Positions 8,646 through 18,394 of a stretch of 64,000 nucleotides of DNA are shown piece after piece. Within the stretch, counting starts at the first letter, position 1. Every line of letters begins with the position of its first letter. The position numbers were made by a program, and so were the translations under genes. The DNA comes from Phaeobacter inhibens DSM 16374 (GTDB lineage: Bacteria; Pseudomonadota; Alphaproteobacteria; Rhodobacterales; Rhodobacteraceae). The notes under the pieces were generated by a model. The model saw only the letters and a program-made list of their open reading frames with translations. It made no database searches and had not been told where the DNA came from. The stretch spans positions 244,504 through 308,503 of the forward strand of contig NZ_AXBB01000004.1 of the NCBI RefSeq assembly GCF_000473105.1, in the 5' to 3' direction.

Positions 8646-8654
8646 ATTGCTAAT

Positions 8655-10139
8655 ATGATTTCGCGACGTTTTTTTCTGACCACCTGCCTCGCCTCTGCGG
8701 CGGCGAACACCGCCCTGGCCAATGCGCCTGCGGTCTCTCTGCGTCCGGTGGCGCGCGATCCGGCCAGCCTGATCCGCGCTGGTGGCGGGCTGAAGGGGCT
8801 GTTGTCCCGCGCAGGCCTCTCGGGTGAGGTTGCCTGCGCGGTGGCCGATGTGAAAACCGGTTTGCGGCTGGAGGCCGAAGGGGCAGGTGCCGGGTTGCCG
8901 CCAGCCAGTGTCGCCAAGGCGCTGACCGCGCTTTATGCGCTGGATGCGCTGGGGGCTGACCACCGCTTTACCACGCAGATTGTTGCCACCGGCGGCATCA
9001 GCGGCGGTGTGGTTGCGGGCGATCTGGTGCTTGTGGGTGGCGGCGATCCGATGCTGAACACAGATACTCTCGCGCAGCTGGCTCAGGCGCTCAAGACTGC
9101 GGGCATCCGCGAAGTCCGCGGCGCCTTCCGCGTCTGGGAGGGCGCGCTGCCGCAGATCAGGACAATTGATCCCGGCCAACCCGATCATGTCGGCTATAGC
9201 CCGGCGATTTCAGGACTGGCGCTCAATTACAACCGGGTCCATTTTGAGTGGAAGCGCGCAGGCCAGGGCTGGGCCGTCACCATGGATGCCCGGACCAAGA
9301 AATATCGCCCCGAGGTCTCTGTTGCGACGATGAAAATCGCACAGCGCAGCCTGCCAGTTTACAGCTACTCCGAGGGCAAGGACACCGACCGTTGGACTGT
9401 CGCCAGCAAGGCGCTGGGCAAAGGAGGCGCGCGCTGGCTGCCCGTGCGCCATCCGGGGGCCTACACGGCGGATGTCTTCCGCACCATGGCGCGCGCCAAT
9501 GGCGTCAAGCTGGGCAACCCGAAGATGGCCAAGTCCCGCCCCTCGGGGCAGGTGGTGGCCCATCACAACAGCCCGCCGCTGGATCTGATGCTGAAGGCGA
9601 CGCTGAAATATTCCAACAATCTGATGGCCGAAATGATTGGTCTGGCTGCGACGCAGGCACGCGGCGGGCGGCCCCGCAGTCTGCGCGACTCTGCCGCGGA
9701 GATGAACCGCTGGGCGGCGGCAACCTATGGTATGGCCAACACCCGGCTGGTGGATCACTCCGGCCTTGGCGAGGATTCGCGGGTGACGCCAGATGATATG
9801 GTCAGCGTGCTGGTTGCCGCCTATCGCGATGGGCGGTTGAAACCTCTGCTGAAGTCCTTTCCCATGCGCGACAGCAAGGGCCGTATCCTGAAAGGCCACC
9901 CGATCAAGGTCGCGGCCAAGACCGGGACGCTCAACTTCGTGTCCGGTCTGGGCGGTTTCATGACGGCCACCGATGGCACCGTGCTGGCCTTTGCCATTTT
10001 CAGTGCCGATCAGAAGGCGCGGTCCCGCATCTCGCGGGCGGAGCGCGAACGCCCGCAGGGGGCAAGATCCTGGAACCGCCGCGCCAAACAGGTGCAACAA
10101 AAGCTGATTGAGCGGTGGGGGCGGGTTTACGGCAGTTGA
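8655..10139 (+). CDS. dacB: D-alanyl-D-alanine carboxypeptidase/endopeptidase (PBP4, DacB)
   Basis: 494 residues. The leader carries a twin arginine (MISRRFFLTTCLASAAA). The three serine-DD-peptidase motifs are present and correctly ordered: S85-V-A-K88, S320-N-N322 and K422-T-G424. The long insert between the first two is characteristic of class C low-mass penicillin-binding proteins (peptidase S13). It trims or opens peptidoglycan in the periplasm. It is divergent from the exporter gene, and the next genes downstream are on the opposite strand. Confidence 0.92.
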   Translation: MISRRFFLTTCLASAAANTALANAPAVSLRPVARDPASLIRAGGGLKGLLSRAGLSGEVACAVADVKTGLRLEAEGAGAGLPPASVAKALTALYALDALGADHRFTTQIVATGGISGGVVAGDLVLVGGGDPMLNTDTLAQLAQALKTAGIREVRGAFRVWEGALPQIRTIDPGQPDHVGYSPAISGLALNYNRVHFEWKRAGQGWAVTMDARTKKYRPEVSVATMKIAQRSLPVYSYSEGKDTDRWTVASKALGKGGARWLPVRHPGAYTADVFRTMARANGVKLGNPKMAKSRPSGQVVAHHNSPPLDLMLKATLKYSNNLMAEMIGLAATQARGGRPRSLRDSAAEMNRWAAATYGMANTRLVDHSGLGEDSRVTPDDMVSVLVAAYRDGRLKPLLKSFPMRDSKGRILKGHPIKVAAKTGTLNFVSGLGGFMTATDGTVLAFAIFSADQKARSRISRAERERPQGARSWNRRAKQVQQKLIERWGRVYGS

Positions 10140-10228
10140 CCCTTTGCGCGAGACGAGAAACGGGGCTCTATCTGCCTGCCTGCCTCCGGGCCTGTCCTGC
10201 GGCTCAGCCGTGGATCTGGCTGGCAGGT

Positions 10229-10750
10229 CTAACCGCCCGCCATGGCGTGGACCCAGATCTCTGCCTGCGGCTCATGCGGGGCGCGGGTGCCGTCTGTGAC
10301 AGCCCCCAGCCGCCTTGCCACCGCCTGCGACCGTATGTTGTCATGATCAATATAGCTGTAGAGGTGGTCCAGCCCCAGATCCTCAGAAGCCCATGTCCTG
10401 ACGGCTATGGCTGCTTCGGTGGCAAAACCCTGTCCCTCGGCCCCTTCAAACAGATGCCAGGCCAGCTCAATCTCCGGCCAGTTGGAATGTTTGATCAGGC
10501 CAACGCGACCGACCGGCTGCCCACTCTCCCGCAATGTGACCATAAAGAAGCCAAAGCCATGCCAATGCCAGTGGCCAACCCCAGACAGAAACCCGAACCA
10601 AGCCTGATCTGCGGTAATCGTCTCACCCTGTGCAATCATCGACGGGGCGCTGGTCATGAAGCGGGTAAAGGCGGGCAGGTCTTCGCGCTCGGGTCCTCGC
10701 AGGACCAACCGCGACGTTGTCAGCCGGGGCGCGGTCGTGAGCGTTGTCAT
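10229..10750 (-). CDS. GNAT N-acetyltransferase (RimJ/RimL type)
   Basis: 173 residues. It starts with the RimJ/RimL opening TAPRLTTSRLVLRGPEREDLPAF. A strand pair follows (FFMVTLRESGQPVGRVGL), then the acetyl-CoA loop AEGQGFATEAA and the C-terminal DHDNIRSQAVARRLGA helix. The substrate cannot be told from sequence. GGCGG precedes the ATG. It lies 36 bases downstream of the TerB-like gene on the same strand, so the two may be co-transcribed. Confidence 0.88.
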   Translation of the reverse strand: MTTLTTAPRLTTSRLVLRGPEREDLPAFTRFMTSAPSMIAQGETITADQAWFGFLSGVGHWHWHGFGFFMVTLRESGQPVGRVGLIKHSNWPEIELAWHLFEGAEGQGFATEAAIAVRTWASEDLGLDHLYSYIDHDNIRSQAVARRLGAVTDGTRAPHEPQAEIWVHAMAGG

Positions 10751-10786
10751 ATCCGCCTGTCCCTGTCTGCCCGTACCTATGTCACA

Positions 10787-11209
10787 TCAGACCATATGCC
10801 GGGCGCGGGCCCCGCGTTCGATGGCAGCAGCATGCAGCCGGTCAATGTTCAGCTCATAACGGATCTCTTCCAGCAGGCGCAGTTCCGACTCTGCCAGGCT
10901 GCCATCCGCTGCGGCCACATCGCAGGCCAGCGCATAGGCGGTCTCAAACAGGCGCTCCGGCAGATCCTCACGGATCAGCCCAAACAGCGCGTCCAGCCCG
11001 TCTTCCTGCTCAAAGAGGTCGAACACCGTCTGCGAGGTGCGATTGACCCGATCAATGTCGTAATCAGCAAACACGGGCAGCATATTGACCGCCGACTGGA
11101 TCTTCACCAGTTCAGCGGTGCGGATATTCTCATCCGAGGCCGACACCGCCACCATCAGCGCAACAAGGCAATCCTGCGGGGTAAAGGGATGGGCGGTTTG
11201 GGTGTTCAT
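10787..11209 (-). CDS. TerB-like (tellurite-resistance family) protein
   Basis: 140 residues from ATG 11209. An in-frame start 22 codons upstream adds residues that do not look conserved. It is a helical protein with two related segments, LVALMVAVSASDENIRTAELVKI and AYALACDVAAADGSLAESELRLLEEI. Each has an acidic D/S-E-x-x-x-x-x-E pattern typical of the TerB/DjlA-N fold, which can bind metal ions. The cellular role in this group is unknown. It probably heads a two-gene unit with the acetyltransferase. Confidence 0.75.
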   Translation of the reverse strand: MNTQTAHPFTPQDCLVALMVAVSASDENIRTAELVKIQSAVNMLPVFADYDIDRVNRTSQTVFDLFEQEDGLDALFGLIREDLPERLFETAYALACDVAAADGSLAESELRLLEEIRYELNIDRLHAAAIERGARARHMV

Positions 11210-11346
11210 TATGAAATCCAGTAAATTGGCATGTGTTCTGCATAGAAGAATAGGCATCGTGTCGACCCCGATCAACGGGACAATACGTCATCGTGCATAT
11301 TCCGCCGCAGGCACCGGCACGGAAGGGGTGTCAGGGCTGCTGTTTC

Positions 11347-11375
11347 TTGACTCATTTCGCCTGCCGCCATAGGTG
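11347..11375 (+). promoter_or_regulatory. Candidate lysK promoter
   Basis: TTGACT (11347-11352), a 17-base spacer and TAGGTG (11370-11375). The -35 is good and the -10 poor. It implies a leader of about 125 bases before lysK. Confidence 0.3.
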
Positions 11376-11502
11376 AGGCCGACCGGGTGCATGGGGTGCC
11401 CGGCAGTGGTTTGTCGCCCGTAATATCGCCGCCCATAGCGGCACCACCCGTGGCGGCAGGCAGCCCGACCGGAGCAGTGCCCGGTTGCCGATGGAGAAAA
11501 CA

Positions 11503-13146
11503 ATGTCTGATCTGCGCGAAGAAGCTCTCAAGAGCAAAGCCTGGCCGTTTGAAGAAGCCCGCCGGGTTCTCAAACGTTACGCCAAGGGCGCGCCGGAGAA
11601 GGGCTATGTTCTGTTCGAGACCGGCTATGGCCCCTCCGGCCTGCCGCATATCGGCACCTTCGGCGAGGTCGCCCGCACCACCATGATCAAAACCGCCTTT
11701 GAGGTGATCTCCGACATCCCGACGAAGCTGATCTGCTTCTCGGATGATCTGGACGGGATGCGCAAGGTGCCGGGCAATGTCCCCAACGCCGAAAGCCTGC
11801 AGGACCATCTGCAAAAGCCGCTGACCAGCGTTCCCGATCCCTTTGGCGAATACGAGAGTTTTGGCCACCACAACAACGCCATGCTGCGCCGGTTTCTTGA
11901 TACCTTTGGCTTTGAGTATGAGTTCTACTCGGCCAAGGAATTCTATGAATCCGGTCAGTTCGACGAGGTGCTGAAGCGCGCGGTCGACAAATACGACGAC
12001 GTCATGGCGATCATGCTGAAGTCCTTGCGCGAGGAACGCCGCCAGACCTATTCGATCTTCCTGCCGATCCACCCTGAGACTGGTCGCGTTCTCTATGTGC
12101 CGATGAAGAAGGTCTGCGCCGAGACCTACACCGTCACCTTTGACGACGAAGACGGCCGCGAATGGACCCTGCCGGTGACCGGCGGCAATGTGAAACTGCA
12201 GTGGAAACCGGATTTCGGCGCCCGCTGGGCTGCGCTGGGTGTCGATTTTGAGATGTACGGCAAAGACCATTCCACCAATACGCCGATCTATGATGGCATC
12301 TGCCGGGTGCTGGGCCACCGCCCGCCGGAGCATTTCACCTATGAGCTGTTCCTGGACGCCAATGGTCAGAAGATCTCGAAAACCTCCGGCAACGGCATTT
12401 CGATCGACGAATGGCTGACCTATGCCTCGACCGAGAGTCTGGCCTATTTCATGTACCAAAAGCCGAAGACCGCCAAGCGGATGCATTTCGACGTGATCCC
12501 CAAGGCGGTGGACGAATACCACCAGCAGCTGCGCGCCTATCACACCCAGGACCTGAAGGCGCAGCTCAGTAACCCGGTCTGGCACATCCACGGCGGTGAT
12601 GTGCCGCAGTCGGATATGGTGGTGCCGTTTGCGATGCTGTTGAACATTGCCAGCGTATCCAACGCAGAGGACAAGGAAACGCTCTGGGGCTTCATCAACA
12701 AATACGCCCCTGATGCGACGCCCGAAAGCAATCCGACAATGGATCAGGCGGCCGGCTTTGCGGTGGCCTATTTCAATGACTTCGTGAAACCGGAGAAAAC
12801 CTATCGCCTGCCCACCGATCAGGAGCGCGGGGCGCTTCAGGATCTGGCGGATGCGCTGAAATCTTCGGATGCGGCCCTCGCGGCCATTGCCAAGAAGAAC
12901 GAAATCGCAGGCAACACCGATCCGCTGCCCGAGGCGGATTTTGCGGATGAGGAATTCCTGCAGTCCGTCGTCTTTGCCATCGGCAAGATCCACGGGTTTG
13001 AACCGCTGCGGGCGTGGTTCTCTGCGATCTACGAGGTGCTTCTGGGCGCCTCCCAAGGGCCGCGGTTTGGCGGGTTCATCGCCCTGTACGGGGTTGAGGA
13101 CACCATCAAACTGATCGATCAGGCGCTGGCAGGTGAGCTGGTCTGA
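11503..13146 (+). CDS. lysK: Lysine--tRNA ligase, class I
   Basis: 547 residues from ATG 11503, six bases after GGAG; an in-frame ATG at 11485 is less well placed. The HIGH-type motif is HIGT at 49-52 and the KMSKS-type motif is KISKT starting at K290. The Rossmann core contains [19 protein letters not shown]. This is the archaeal-type class I enzyme, which replaces the class II LysS in most alphaproteobacteria. It charges tRNA-Lys. A terminator follows 29 bases after the stop. Confidence 0.95.
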   Translation: MSDLREEALKSKAWPFEEARRVLKRYAKGAPEKGYVLFETGYGPSGLPHIGTFGEVARTTMIKTAFEVISDIPTKLICFSDDLDGMRKVPGNVPNAESLQDHLQKPLTSVPDPFGEYESFGHHNNAMLRRFLDTFGFEYEFYSAKEFYESGQFDEVLKRAVDKYDDVMAIMLKSLREERRQTYSIFLPIHPETGRVLYVPMKKVCAETYTVTFDDEDGREWTLPVTGGNVKLQWKPDFGARWAALGVDFEMYGKDHSTNTPIYDGICRVLGHRPPEHFTYELFLDANGQKISKTSGNGISIDEWLTYASTESLAYFMYQKPKTAKRMHFDVIPKAVDEYHQQLRAYHTQDLKAQLSNPVWHIHGGDVPQSDMVVPFAMLLNIASVSNAEDKETLWGFINKYAPDATPESNPTMDQAAGFAVAYFNDFVKPEKTYRLPTDQERGALQDLADALKSSDAALAAIAKKNEIAGNTDPLPEADFADEEFLQSVVFAIGKIHGFEPLRAWFSAIYEVLLGASQGPRFGGFIALYGVEDTIKLIDQALAGELV

Positions 13147-13175
13147 CCGACCGCTGCACGACAGGAAAACATGTG

Positions 13176-13206
13176 AAAAGGGCACCCCACCGGGTGCCCT
13201 TTTCCC
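13176..13206 (+). terminator. Intrinsic terminator of lysK
   Basis: Perfect 12-bp stem AAAAGGGCACCC / GGGTGCCCTTTT (13176-13187, 13192-13203) with a four-base loop. The complementary A and T tracts would let it work on either strand. Confidence 0.88.
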
Positions 13207-13291
13207 GTTCTGGGGAAGGCTCCGTTTGCTCCACGTGAATTGACGGGTGCAGCCGGCGGCCTAGCTGAATTCCCATCAAGGGAGATCTTCT

Positions 13292-13705
13292 ATGCGCAAG
13301 TTTATGTTGATGAGTGCCTGTGTTGCCATGATGGCGCTGCCTGTTTCCACCGCTGCTGAGGGGCGGGATACGGCAATTACCGGGGTGATCAGTGATCAGA
13401 TCGCCGCCTTCCTGCGCGGCGATGCAGAGGCCGCCTTTGCCCATGCGTCACCGATGATCCAAGGGCTGTTTGGCAGCTCTGAGCGGTTTGCGACCATGGT
13501 GCAGTCGGGCTACCCCATGGTCTGGCAACCGGATGAAGTGCGCTATCTGGACCTGCGCACTGTTGCGGGTGGACTGTGGCAGCGGGTGATGATCACCGAC
13601 CCAGAGGGACGCGTACATCTCCTTGATTATCAGATGGTTGAGACCGGTTCGGGCTGGAAAATCAATGCCGTCCAGCTGCTGACCGCAGATGCCCCCACCG
13701 CCTGA
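13292..13705 (+). CDS. DUF4864 domain secreted protein
   Basis: 137 residues after a strong AGGGAG. A Sec signal peptide (1 to about 22, ending STAA) is followed by a small alpha/beta domain of the NTF2/Tim44-like kind: IQGLFGSSERFATMVQSGYPMVWQP, then VRYLDLRTVAGGLWQRVMI and a GSGWKINAVQL end strand. This fits DUF4864, common in Rhodobacterales and of unknown function. It is periplasmic by prediction. It follows the lysK terminator and looks monocistronic. Confidence 0.8.
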   Translation: MRKFMLMSACVAMMALPVSTAAEGRDTAITGVISDQIAAFLRGDAEAAFAHASPMIQGLFGSSERFATMVQSGYPMVWQPDEVRYLDLRTVAGGLWQRVMITDPEGRVHLLDYQMVETGSGWKINAVQLLTADAPTA

Positions 13706-13877
13706 CCTGACCACTTGTCCCGACTATCCGGCCGGCCGCTTTGAGAGGCCGGTTGGTGCACACCCTGCGAACGCCCCTCTGACAGCGCGTTAAATCCCGC
13801 CCGGTATAACCCTTTCCCTGATTGAACCGGGCTGCGGCCTGATCAGCCGGAAACGGCGGTTTTGGAAAGGGTGACTG

Positions 13878-16163
13878 ATGAACATAGCGATCACTGACGG
13901 CGTAGAGCTGATGCCTCCGGCCTTTGCTGAGGGGCTGAACAACTGGTCCAGTGGCAATGGCACACCGGGGTCGGACACCTATCAGGGGGCGGCCAATGCA
14001 GCCTTTGTCGCGGCGGACGCCGATTTCGGCGGCTGTCTTGAGCTGCAAAAAACCACCTCGGTGCAGAAGCTGCGCAATATGACGCGCACCATGCTGACAC
14101 CCGGGTGCTATCTGCAGATCACCGCAAAGGTGAAGGCGATCAGCGGTGCCCTGCCCACCGTACGCATTGCCGCCTGGGCCGGGCAGTCCGGCGGTGGCCA
14201 TCTGGGCGGCGTTGTGGAAACCGGGCCGGGAACCAGCCTCTCCACCTATGGGAAGGTGGTTGAGGTCTCGGCCATTGTCGGCACCGGCAGTCGCAATGGT
14301 GTCGATATGCCCTGGGGCCGTGCCGCGCGCTTTGCCCATGTGGGGCTGGATCTGATCGGGCCAAACGGCGGTGTTGTGCGGATTGAGGATATTGCGGTGC
14401 GCGATGTCACAGGCGTGTTCCTGCGGGACATGATCAGCCTTGTGGATGTGACGGATTACGGCGCAATCGGGGATGGCAGCACCGATAATACCGCCGCCTT
14501 TGAGGCGGCCGATGCTGCTGCCGCTGGCCGCCGTGTGCTGGTCCCTGCGGGGGAATTCTACCTCGGCAGCACGGTGTCGATGAACCATGAGGTGCAGTTC
14601 GAAGGCACCGTTCGCATGCCCACCAGCCGAATGCTTCTGCTGACCCGCAATTTCGATTTCCCCAGCTATGCTGCAGCTTTCGGGGATGAGGAACTGGGCT
14701 TCAAGAAAGCGTTTCAGGCGCTGTTGAACAATGCCGACCATGAATCGCTGGACCTCTGCGGGCGCAAGGTGACGCTGCGCGGACCGGTTGATATGCAGGC
14801 GGCGGTGCCCAACAAGACCAGCTATGCCACCCGCCGGGTGATCCGCAACGGCCAGCTGGAGGCTGCCGCCAATGCCGCCTGGGACACCGATACCATCACC
14901 GCTCAGGCAACCTATAGCACCAGCGCATCCCGCAAGCTGACAAACGTCGCCAATATCGCCAATATTCCCGTTGGCGCGCTGGTCGAAGGCAGCGGCGTCG
15001 GGCGCGAAATCTATGTCCGGGATAAGAACGTGGGCGCACGGGAACTGACCCTGACCGCGCCGCTTTATGATGCGGTGGGTACCCAGCAATACACCTTCCG
15101 CGACTTCAAATATATGTTGGATTTCAGCGGCTTCAGCGCGCTCAGCAAGTTCGGCATGACCGAGGTCGAGATCCAATGCGCGGGCCGCTGTAGCGGTATT
15201 CGTCTGGCCCCGGCCGGCACTGTGTTCAGCCTGGATCACTGTTTCATCTCGCGTCCCCTCAATCGTGGTATCACCTCCATCGGGTCGGGCTGTCAGGGCA
15301 TTCTGGTGGACAATTGCCAGTTCCTCTCCGATGAGGAGCCGCTGAATGTCTCCGCGCGCCAGTCCATCGCGCTGAATGTGAATGCCAATGACGCCAAGCT
15401 GCGCAACAATCGCGCCACCAAGTTCCGCCATTTTGCCCTCCTCGGCGGGCAGAACCAGACGGTGACCGGCAACCACTTCTTTCAGGGCGATACCGTCGCT
15501 GATGGCAGCCGCACCGCTGGTCTGATCCTGACCAGCACCAATTGCGCCTCCACTGTGTCGGACAATTACATCGACAATTGTTTTGTCGAATGGACCAATG
15601 AACGCGATGCGCGGCCCGATTTCAGCAGCGGCTTTTCCTTCAGCGCGCTGTCGATCACCGACAATGTGTTCCTCTCTGGTGATGTGGCGCGCTGGTTCAG
15701 CTATATCGTGGTCAAACCCTATGGCACCGGGCATTTCCTGAATGGGATGACGGTGTCGGGGAACAAATTCCGCTCCATCAACGGGTCCATCGACCGGGCA
15801 GAGCGGGTCGACACCAGTTTTGCCGATCTCGATTTCAGCCGCTCCAAGAGCATCTTTTACGAGGGCAACACCTATCACAATGTCTCAGCCGCCGTCGCCA
15901 ATCCGCTGCGGATTGAACATGTGCAGGGCAGTACCGCCAAGACCTGGACCGTCGACACCGATGATGCGCTGCCGTTCCGTGGGCAGGCGCGGGGGGTTGA
16001 TAGCGTCATCGCAATTGGCCCGGTGGAGATCAGCGGCGGCGCTGATCGCCACGCCATGCCTCACACCAAACTGCGGGTTGGCAGTCGCCGGGATCAGGTG
16101 CAGCTGATCTGGCCGGAGGCGGTGCGCGGCACCGTGCAGGTGACGGTCCGGGTGGACAAATAG
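13878..16163 (+). CDS. Glycoside hydrolase family 28-related, right-handed beta-helix protein
   Basis: 761 residues with no obvious signal peptide. Residues 1 to about 180 form a beta-rich carbohydrate-binding-like region (FAEGLNNWSSGNGTPGSDTY). The phrase VDVTDYGAIGDGSTDNTAAF then opens a pectate-lyase-3/tail-spike type beta-helix. The later rungs are asparagine-rich, for example DNCQFLS, LRNNRATKF, VTGNHFF, VSDNYIDN and VSGNKF. The same opening motif occurs in phage tail spikes and polysaccharide depolymerases. The substrate is unknown. Absence of a signal peptide suggests either non-classical export or a prophage/tailocin origin, but no other phage genes are nearby. Confidence 0.7.
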   Translation: MNIAITDGVELMPPAFAEGLNNWSSGNGTPGSDTYQGAANAAFVAADADFGGCLELQKTTSVQKLRNMTRTMLTPGCYLQITAKVKAISGALPTVRIAAWAGQSGGGHLGGVVETGPGTSLSTYGKVVEVSAIVGTGSRNGVDMPWGRAARFAHVGLDLIGPNGGVVRIEDIAVRDVTGVFLRDMISLVDVTDYGAIGDGSTDNTAAFEAADAAAAGRRVLVPAGEFYLGSTVSMNHEVQFEGTVRMPTSRMLLLTRNFDFPSYAAAFGDEELGFKKAFQALLNNADHESLDLCGRKVTLRGPVDMQAAVPNKTSYATRRVIRNGQLEAAANAAWDTDTITAQATYSTSASRKLTNVANIANIPVGALVEGSGVGREIYVRDKNVGARELTLTAPLYDAVGTQQYTFRDFKYMLDFSGFSALSKFGMTEVEIQCAGRCSGIRLAPAGTVFSLDHCFISRPLNRGITSIGSGCQGILVDNCQFLSDEEPLNVSARQSIALNVNANDAKLRNNRATKFRHFALLGGQNQTVTGNHFFQGDTVADGSRTAGLILTSTNCASTVSDNYIDNCFVEWTNERDARPDFSSGFSFSALSITDNVFLSGDVARWFSYIVVKPYGTGHFLNGMTVSGNKFRSINGSIDRAERVDTSFADLDFSRSKSIFYEGNTYHNVSAAVANPLRIEHVQGSTAKTWTVDTDDALPFRGQARGVDSVIAIGPVEISGGADRHAMPHTKLRVGSRRDQVQLIWPEAVRGTVQVTVRVDK

Positions 16164-16190
16164 CCCGAGCTGGACACAGACAGGCCGAGG

Positions 16191-16919
16191 TCAGAACCTG
16201 TGCCAGATCGACAGTTTGACGCCCAGCGACCGGGTCTCGGCCCGCTTGTGTTGCAAACCAATCACCAGCTCTGGCGCGTCCTTTCCGAAGCGACGCGCCA
16301 GCGGCACCCTCAGACTGGGGGTGACCGCAACGGAAACTGCAGCCCCGGCGGTCTTGCTGGTTTCCACCTGCAGCAGTGGCGCAAGTCTGCCGGGGCGGTT
16401 CAGCCCTACTGTCGCATCCAGTTTCCAGGTCTGCTCCCGCCCCTTGCTGCGCCACTCATGCCCCAGATCCAGTGCAATCCACCCCGAAAGCGCCCTGTCG
16501 CGCCACCGGGTGTCAAACCCACGGCCATACGACAGTGTCACCCGCTGCATTGGTGCCCAGACCTCGCTGCTCTGGTTCAGCCCCAGCGCCAGTTCCACCG
16601 CCGTATTGGCACGCCCCAGCCGGGGCAGGGGATGGCGCACGAACAGCAGCGCATGGGCAGAGCTGCCCCGGCTCAGGTTCAGATCTACTCCAACGGTCCA
16701 ATGCCGATGTAACCCGTATTCACCGTAATAGCCGAACTCCGCCGGGATGCGTTGCTCTGCGTCCAGCCCCTTTATCGCGGCCAGATCCCGCCGCAGGGTC
16801 AGGCTGGTTGCACTGAACCCCTGTCCCTTTTGCTGTAACCACGCCCCGGCAAAGACCGGCGACAAAGGCATCAGACAGGCTAGGATCAGAGCCAGAAGAC
16901 GGGCGAAGTGATGAGACAT
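16191..16919 (-). CDS. Predicted outer-membrane beta-barrel protein
   Basis: 242 residues with a well placed TAAGGTG. The Sec signal peptide ends at SPVFA. The body consists of alternating strands with basic and aromatic girdles (FGYYGEYGLHRHWTVGVDLNLS, VTLSYGRGFDTRWRDRALSGWIALDLGHEWRS) and ends in the aromatic WHRF, as expected for BAM-inserted barrels. I do not recognise a named family. It converges with the beta-helix gene, with only 27 bases between stops. Confidence 0.6.
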   Translation of the reverse strand: MSHHFARLLALILACLMPLSPVFAGAWLQQKGQGFSATSLTLRRDLAAIKGLDAEQRIPAEFGYYGEYGLHRHWTVGVDLNLSRGSSAHALLFVRHPLPRLGRANTAVELALGLNQSSEVWAPMQRVTLSYGRGFDTRWRDRALSGWIALDLGHEWRSKGREQTWKLDATVGLNRPGRLAPLLQVETSKTAGAAVSVAVTPSLRVPLARRFGKDAPELVIGLQHKRAETRSLGVKLSIWHRF

Positions 16920-17053
16920 ATGAACACCTTAAAGTTGTTTATATTTTTGACCACTCTTTTTATGGAACAGCAGGCTGGCCGCCCGGTGTGGCAAAAATCT
17001 CTGCCGGATTTTCCCAAACCGGCGTAGGCTGGACCCGGACAACGGAGGAAGCC

Positions 17054-17371
17054 ATGCCGACGATCGCGACCAATACCGAAACCCAAACTGTCATCACCAC
17101 ATTCGAGATGACACCGGGCACCTGCCAGGATCTGCTGGATGCCCTGACTGAGGCCTATGCCGAGTTTATTTCCCATCAGCCGGGGTTTATTTCCGCCGGG
17201 TTGCATGTGAACGACGCTCAGACGCGGATTGCCAATTATTCCCAGTGGCGTCGCCGCGAAGATTTTATGGCGATGTTGCGCAGTGCCGAGATGCGCAACC
17301 GCAATCGCAAGATCAACGAGCTTTGTCGCAGTTTTGAACCGGTGATGTATGAGGTTGCCGCAACCTTTTGA
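17054..17371 (+). CDS. ABM-domain (antibiotic biosynthesis monooxygenase-like) protein
   Basis: 105 residues after GGAGG. A single ferredoxin-like dimeric alpha/beta barrel: strand (TVITTFEMTPG), helix (CQDLLDALTEAYAEFISHQPGFISAGLHVN), strand and helix (RIANYSQWRRREDFMAML). The HQPGF-x-x-x-x-L-H and S-x-W-x-x-x-x-x-F signatures are those of the ABM family, which includes quinol monooxygenases and haem-handling proteins. The substrate is unknown. It is a distant relative of the ABM protein at 28.2 kb but lacks the palindromic operator found there. Confidence 0.78.
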   Translation: MPTIATNTETQTVITTFEMTPGTCQDLLDALTEAYAEFISHQPGFISAGLHVNDAQTRIANYSQWRRREDFMAMLRSAEMRNRNRKINELCRSFEPVMYEVAATF

Positions 17372-17468
17372 TCTGTGGCGCGTTTCCCATCTGTGGGCGG
17401 CTGATCTCGATCAAGGCAGGCGCTTGAGGCCTGTCCCATGATACGGTTGCAGACAGAGGAGAGCGCAG

Positions 17469-17876
17469 ATGTATAGCCATATTCTTGTCCCGATTTCATT
17501 TGATCCGGATCGCGATGTCAGCGGCCCGCTGAAGCTTGCGGGTCTGCTGGCTACGCCAGAGGCGAAGATTACGCTTTTGCACGTGGTCGAACAGGTGCCG
17601 GCCTACGCAATTTCCTACATGCCGGTTGATTATCTTGAGGCTGCCCGCAAGGCATTGCAGGCAGAGTTGGACGGTCTGGCCAAGACGCTGCCGAATGCCA
17701 GCGGCCTGCTGATCGACGGCCACTCCGGCCGCGCCATCCTGGATTGGGCCGAGAATAATTCCCCCGATCTCATCATCATCGCGTCACATCGCCCCGGAAT
17801 GCAGGATCTGCTGCTGGGATCGACCGCCACGCAGGTGGTGCGCCATGCGGCCTGTGCGGTGCATGTCGTGCGCTGA
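17469..17876 (+). CDS. Universal stress protein (UspA family)
   Basis: 135 residues. The opening MYSHILVPISFDPDRD, the central DGHSGRAILDWAENNSPDLIIIASHRPG and the ATP-loop-like end GMQDLLLGSTATQVVRHAACAVHVVR are diagnostic of UspA domains. The G-x2-G-x9-G-S/T nucleotide motif is recognisable but degenerate. It is a cytoplasmic protein, usually induced by growth arrest or stress. It begins a small cluster of short genes that may share stress regulation, though each has its own leader. Confidence 0.92.
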   Translation: MYSHILVPISFDPDRDVSGPLKLAGLLATPEAKITLLHVVEQVPAYAISYMPVDYLEAARKALQAELDGLAKTLPNASGLLIDGHSGRAILDWAENNSPDLIIIASHRPGMQDLLLGSTATQVVRHAACAVHVVR

Positions 17877-17983
17877 GGCTTGCGATCTTTTGACACCGGG
17901 ACCGCAATATTGCGCCGTAAGACTTGTCGCCGGGGCAGAGCGACCCCACTTGCAATGCAATCATGTTTTGTGAGGAGAAAACG

Positions 17984-18241
17984 ATGCAATGTCCAATTGA
18001 TGGCACACAGCTGGTAATGACCGATCGGGCCGGAGTGGAAATCGATTACTGTCCGCAATGCCGGGGTGTCTGGCTGGACCGTGGTGAATTGGACAAAATC
18101 ATCGAGCGATCCGCGCCGCAGCAATCCGCGCCGCCGCGTGACAGTCAACGCCCCGAAAAACGCGATTCAGATCGGCATTATTCCGAGAAACGCTATAAGA
18201 AAAAACGCGGTGGGTTTCTTGAGGATCTGTTTGATTTTTGA
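17984..18241 (+). CDS. TFIIB-type zinc-ribbon protein
   Basis: 85 residues from ATG 17984, after GAGGAGAAAACG. The body carries CPIDG at 3-7 and DYCPQCRGVWLDRGELDKII, the zf-TFIIB signature. The first knuckle has only one Cys (C3, with Asp at 6), so zinc would need another ligand. The tail is rich in charged residues (EKRDSDRHYSEKRYKKKRGG) and ends FLEDLFDF, a short acidic-aromatic tip. Its function is unknown; it may bind nucleic acid or protein. Confidence 0.8.
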   Translation: MQCPIDGTQLVMTDRAGVEIDYCPQCRGVWLDRGELDKIIERSAPQQSAPPRDSQRPEKRDSDRHYSEKRYKKKRGGFLEDLFDF

Positions 18242-18343
18242 GGCAGACCCGGAGCGACGTCGGGTCTTGGGTGCGTGAAGACTGCGCATCAGAGTCGGCG
18301 TCTGGGCCTTCGTCCTCTGTGACCGTGCTCGCGCAGCTATAAA

Positions 18344-18382
18344 AAAACGCCCCGGCACCATGTCTTGATGCCGGGGCGTTTT
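18344..18382. terminator. Bidirectional intrinsic terminator
   Basis: 14-bp perfect stem AAAACGCCCCGGCA / TGCCGGGGCGTTTT (18344-18357, 18369-18382). A further T run occurs on the minus strand and TTTTCG on the plus strand. It sits between a rightward gene ending at 18241 and a leftward gene ending at 18395, so it can serve both. Confidence 0.85.
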
Positions 18383-18394
18383 CGTAACATACTG

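Noticed and set aside
13662..15878. A 738-codon frame antisense to the beta-helix gene
   Set aside because: GC-rich coding genes produce long open antisense frames. The sense frame has a proper domain order and start; this one has none.
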